27,302 bases of DNA from a virus: positions 1 through 27,302 of the IMG/VR virus record IMGVR_UViG_3300043449_002391. The stretch is one strand, 5' to 3'. Under the pieces are notes generated by a model, which saw nothing but the letters and a program-made list of their open reading frames with translations, did no database searches and had not been told where the DNA came from. Positions 26,665 to 27,302 of the stretch are shown one piece after another; within the stretch, counting starts at the first letter, position 1, and the number at the start of each line of letters is the position of its first letter. Made by a program: the position numbers and the translations under genes.

Positions 26665-27302
26665 TTATTTGTAACTTACTATTTGGAATTTAATTTGTCT
26701 TTTGTAAGTATTAATTTCTCCTGAACTTTTAACTTGAATATCGATATAATATTCGTTAGGTATTTTATCACGAGTGTCAAACATAAAATAATACTCATTT
26801 GGTGTCCTATTAACTTTAGTCCAATCTTGTACCTGCACTTCAATTTGACCTTCTCTTACATAAACTCTATAAAAAGCATCAACATTAGGTAAAAGTTTAG
26901 CGGTACTATAAGCTTGTTTAATTATTACACCAACTTTTCTTATATCTGTATTTAATATTTTTTCATCTTGTTTGATTCCATAATAATCAAAACCATACAT
27001 TTTTGGTTCGATAGAATCAGTACCAATTTGTAATGATTTTTTTAATGGATATACCGCAAATTCATTGGTTACGTTCGATAATGACAAACCATTAAATATT
27101 AGACCTTTCCATGTATCACTAAACGAACAAGGTGTCTTATATCCAATAAATGGAGGTATGGTAACCTCATATACACCCCTTGTTCTTAAACATGATGTTA
27201 ATCCTGACGCACCAGGTACTAAATCACCATTAGTGTCCGTAATATCAACTGTGGGAGGAACGTCCAATTTTACAGGGTTTCCGTTATCAAAAAGATATAG
27301 AT
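26665..27302 (-). CDS. Virion-like beta-rich protein (5' end outside the window)
   Basis: An open frame from the right edge to the stop at 26665, at least 212 residues. A TTG at 27267 could be taken for a start, but the frame continues upstream (LYLFDNGNPVKLDVPPTVDI), so the N-terminus lies outside. The sequence is strand-rich: VDITDTNGDLVPG, RGVYEVTIPPFIGY, FYRVYVREGQIEVQVQDW, then EYYFMFDTRDKIPNEYYIDIQVKSSGE. The end, with alternating hydrophobic residues (YKRQIKFQIVSYK), could be an Ig-like or tail-fibre-type domain. No catalytic motif. A tail or baseplate role is a guess from composition and from the virion-like neighbour. Confidence 0.75.
   Translation of the reverse strand, partial: LYLFDNGNPVKLDVPPTVDITDTNGDLVPGASGLTSCLRTRGVYEVTIPPFIGYKTPCSFSDTWKGLIFNGLSLSNVTNEFAVYPLKKSLQIGTDSIEPKMYGFDYYGIKQDEKILNTDIRKVGVIIKQAYSTAKLLPNVDAFYRVYVREGQIEVQVQDWTKVNRTPNEYYFMFDTRDKIPNEYYIDIQVKSSGEINTYKRQIKFQIVSYK

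Noticed and set aside
27265-27267. TTG as start of the last minus-strand gene
   Set aside because: The frame stays open to the window edge with gene-like residues, so the gene is taken as truncated by the window.
1-27302. tRNA genes, CRISPR arrays, insertion sequences, attachment sites
   Set aside because: I looked through intergenic gaps for tRNA-like arms, regularly spaced repeats and terminal inverted repeats and found none; most gaps are under 140 bases, the longest being 216 bases.

Overview
The window looks like part of the genome of a T4-like (gp17/gp20/gp21/gp23 type) tailed phage that infects a member of the Bacteroidota, most likely a Flavobacteriia-type host. The phage assignment rests on a collinear head module: large terminase (8811-10571), portal (10637-12451), prohead protease (13956-14681), acidic scaffold/core protein (16013-17536) and major capsid protein (17565-19406). 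The host assignment rests on several independent signs: A-rich leaders without Shine-Dalgarno sequences, Bacteroidota-type TAnnTTTG promoters, signal peptides cleaved just before a glutamine, a Bacteroidota-like bS21, and a possible type IX secretion tail. The DNA is AT-rich and uses the standard code. I see no tRNA, CRISPR array or insertion sequence.

Layout. 1-161 is the end of an unknown gene, convergent with a ClpC-like AAA+ unfoldase lacking its N-domain (174-2231, minus). A KTSC-domain protein (2252-2494) follows, then a 730-aa fusion of a nucleotidyltransferase-like domain, an M23 peptidase, a peptidoglycan-binding domain and an alpha/beta hydrolase (2525-4717). Four tightly packed genes without clear function (4779-8757) end at a strong terminator, after which the head module runs to 19406. 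Two genes interrupt the head module: bS21 on the minus strand (13184-13375), and a PD-(D/E)XK-like nuclease with its own terminator and promoter-like motif upstream (14974-15930).

Behind the capsid gene lie three hairpins in a row (19425-19536), then three genes for exported proteins: an outer-membrane beta-barrel candidate (19623-20414), a secreted NUC1-type non-specific nuclease (20553-21137) and a secreted subtilase (21160-23484). The right part holds small genes. Four minus-strand genes (26632 down to 24994) look like one operon and include an overlapping pair of membrane/coiled-coil proteins that may be spanins. A minus-strand virion-like gene runs off the right edge.

Regulation. The 8-mer TATTTATA lies on the coding strand 11-57 bases before nine start codons, with near-matches before three more. 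It is a good candidate for a phage-specific late promoter element. It is the exact reverse complement of the T4 late -10 box. In contrast, bS21 and the gene at 24506-24940 have host-type TAnnTTTG promoters. This suggests host-RNA-polymerase expression of a translation factor, and phage-directed expression of head, fusion-lysin and exported proteins. Rho-independent terminators with GNRA loops separate the units.

Most worth following up: the exported nuclease/protease/barrel cassette, the four-domain lysin-like fusion, the TATTTATA motif, and phage bS21 in a host group whose bS21 helps hide the anti-Shine-Dalgarno sequence.
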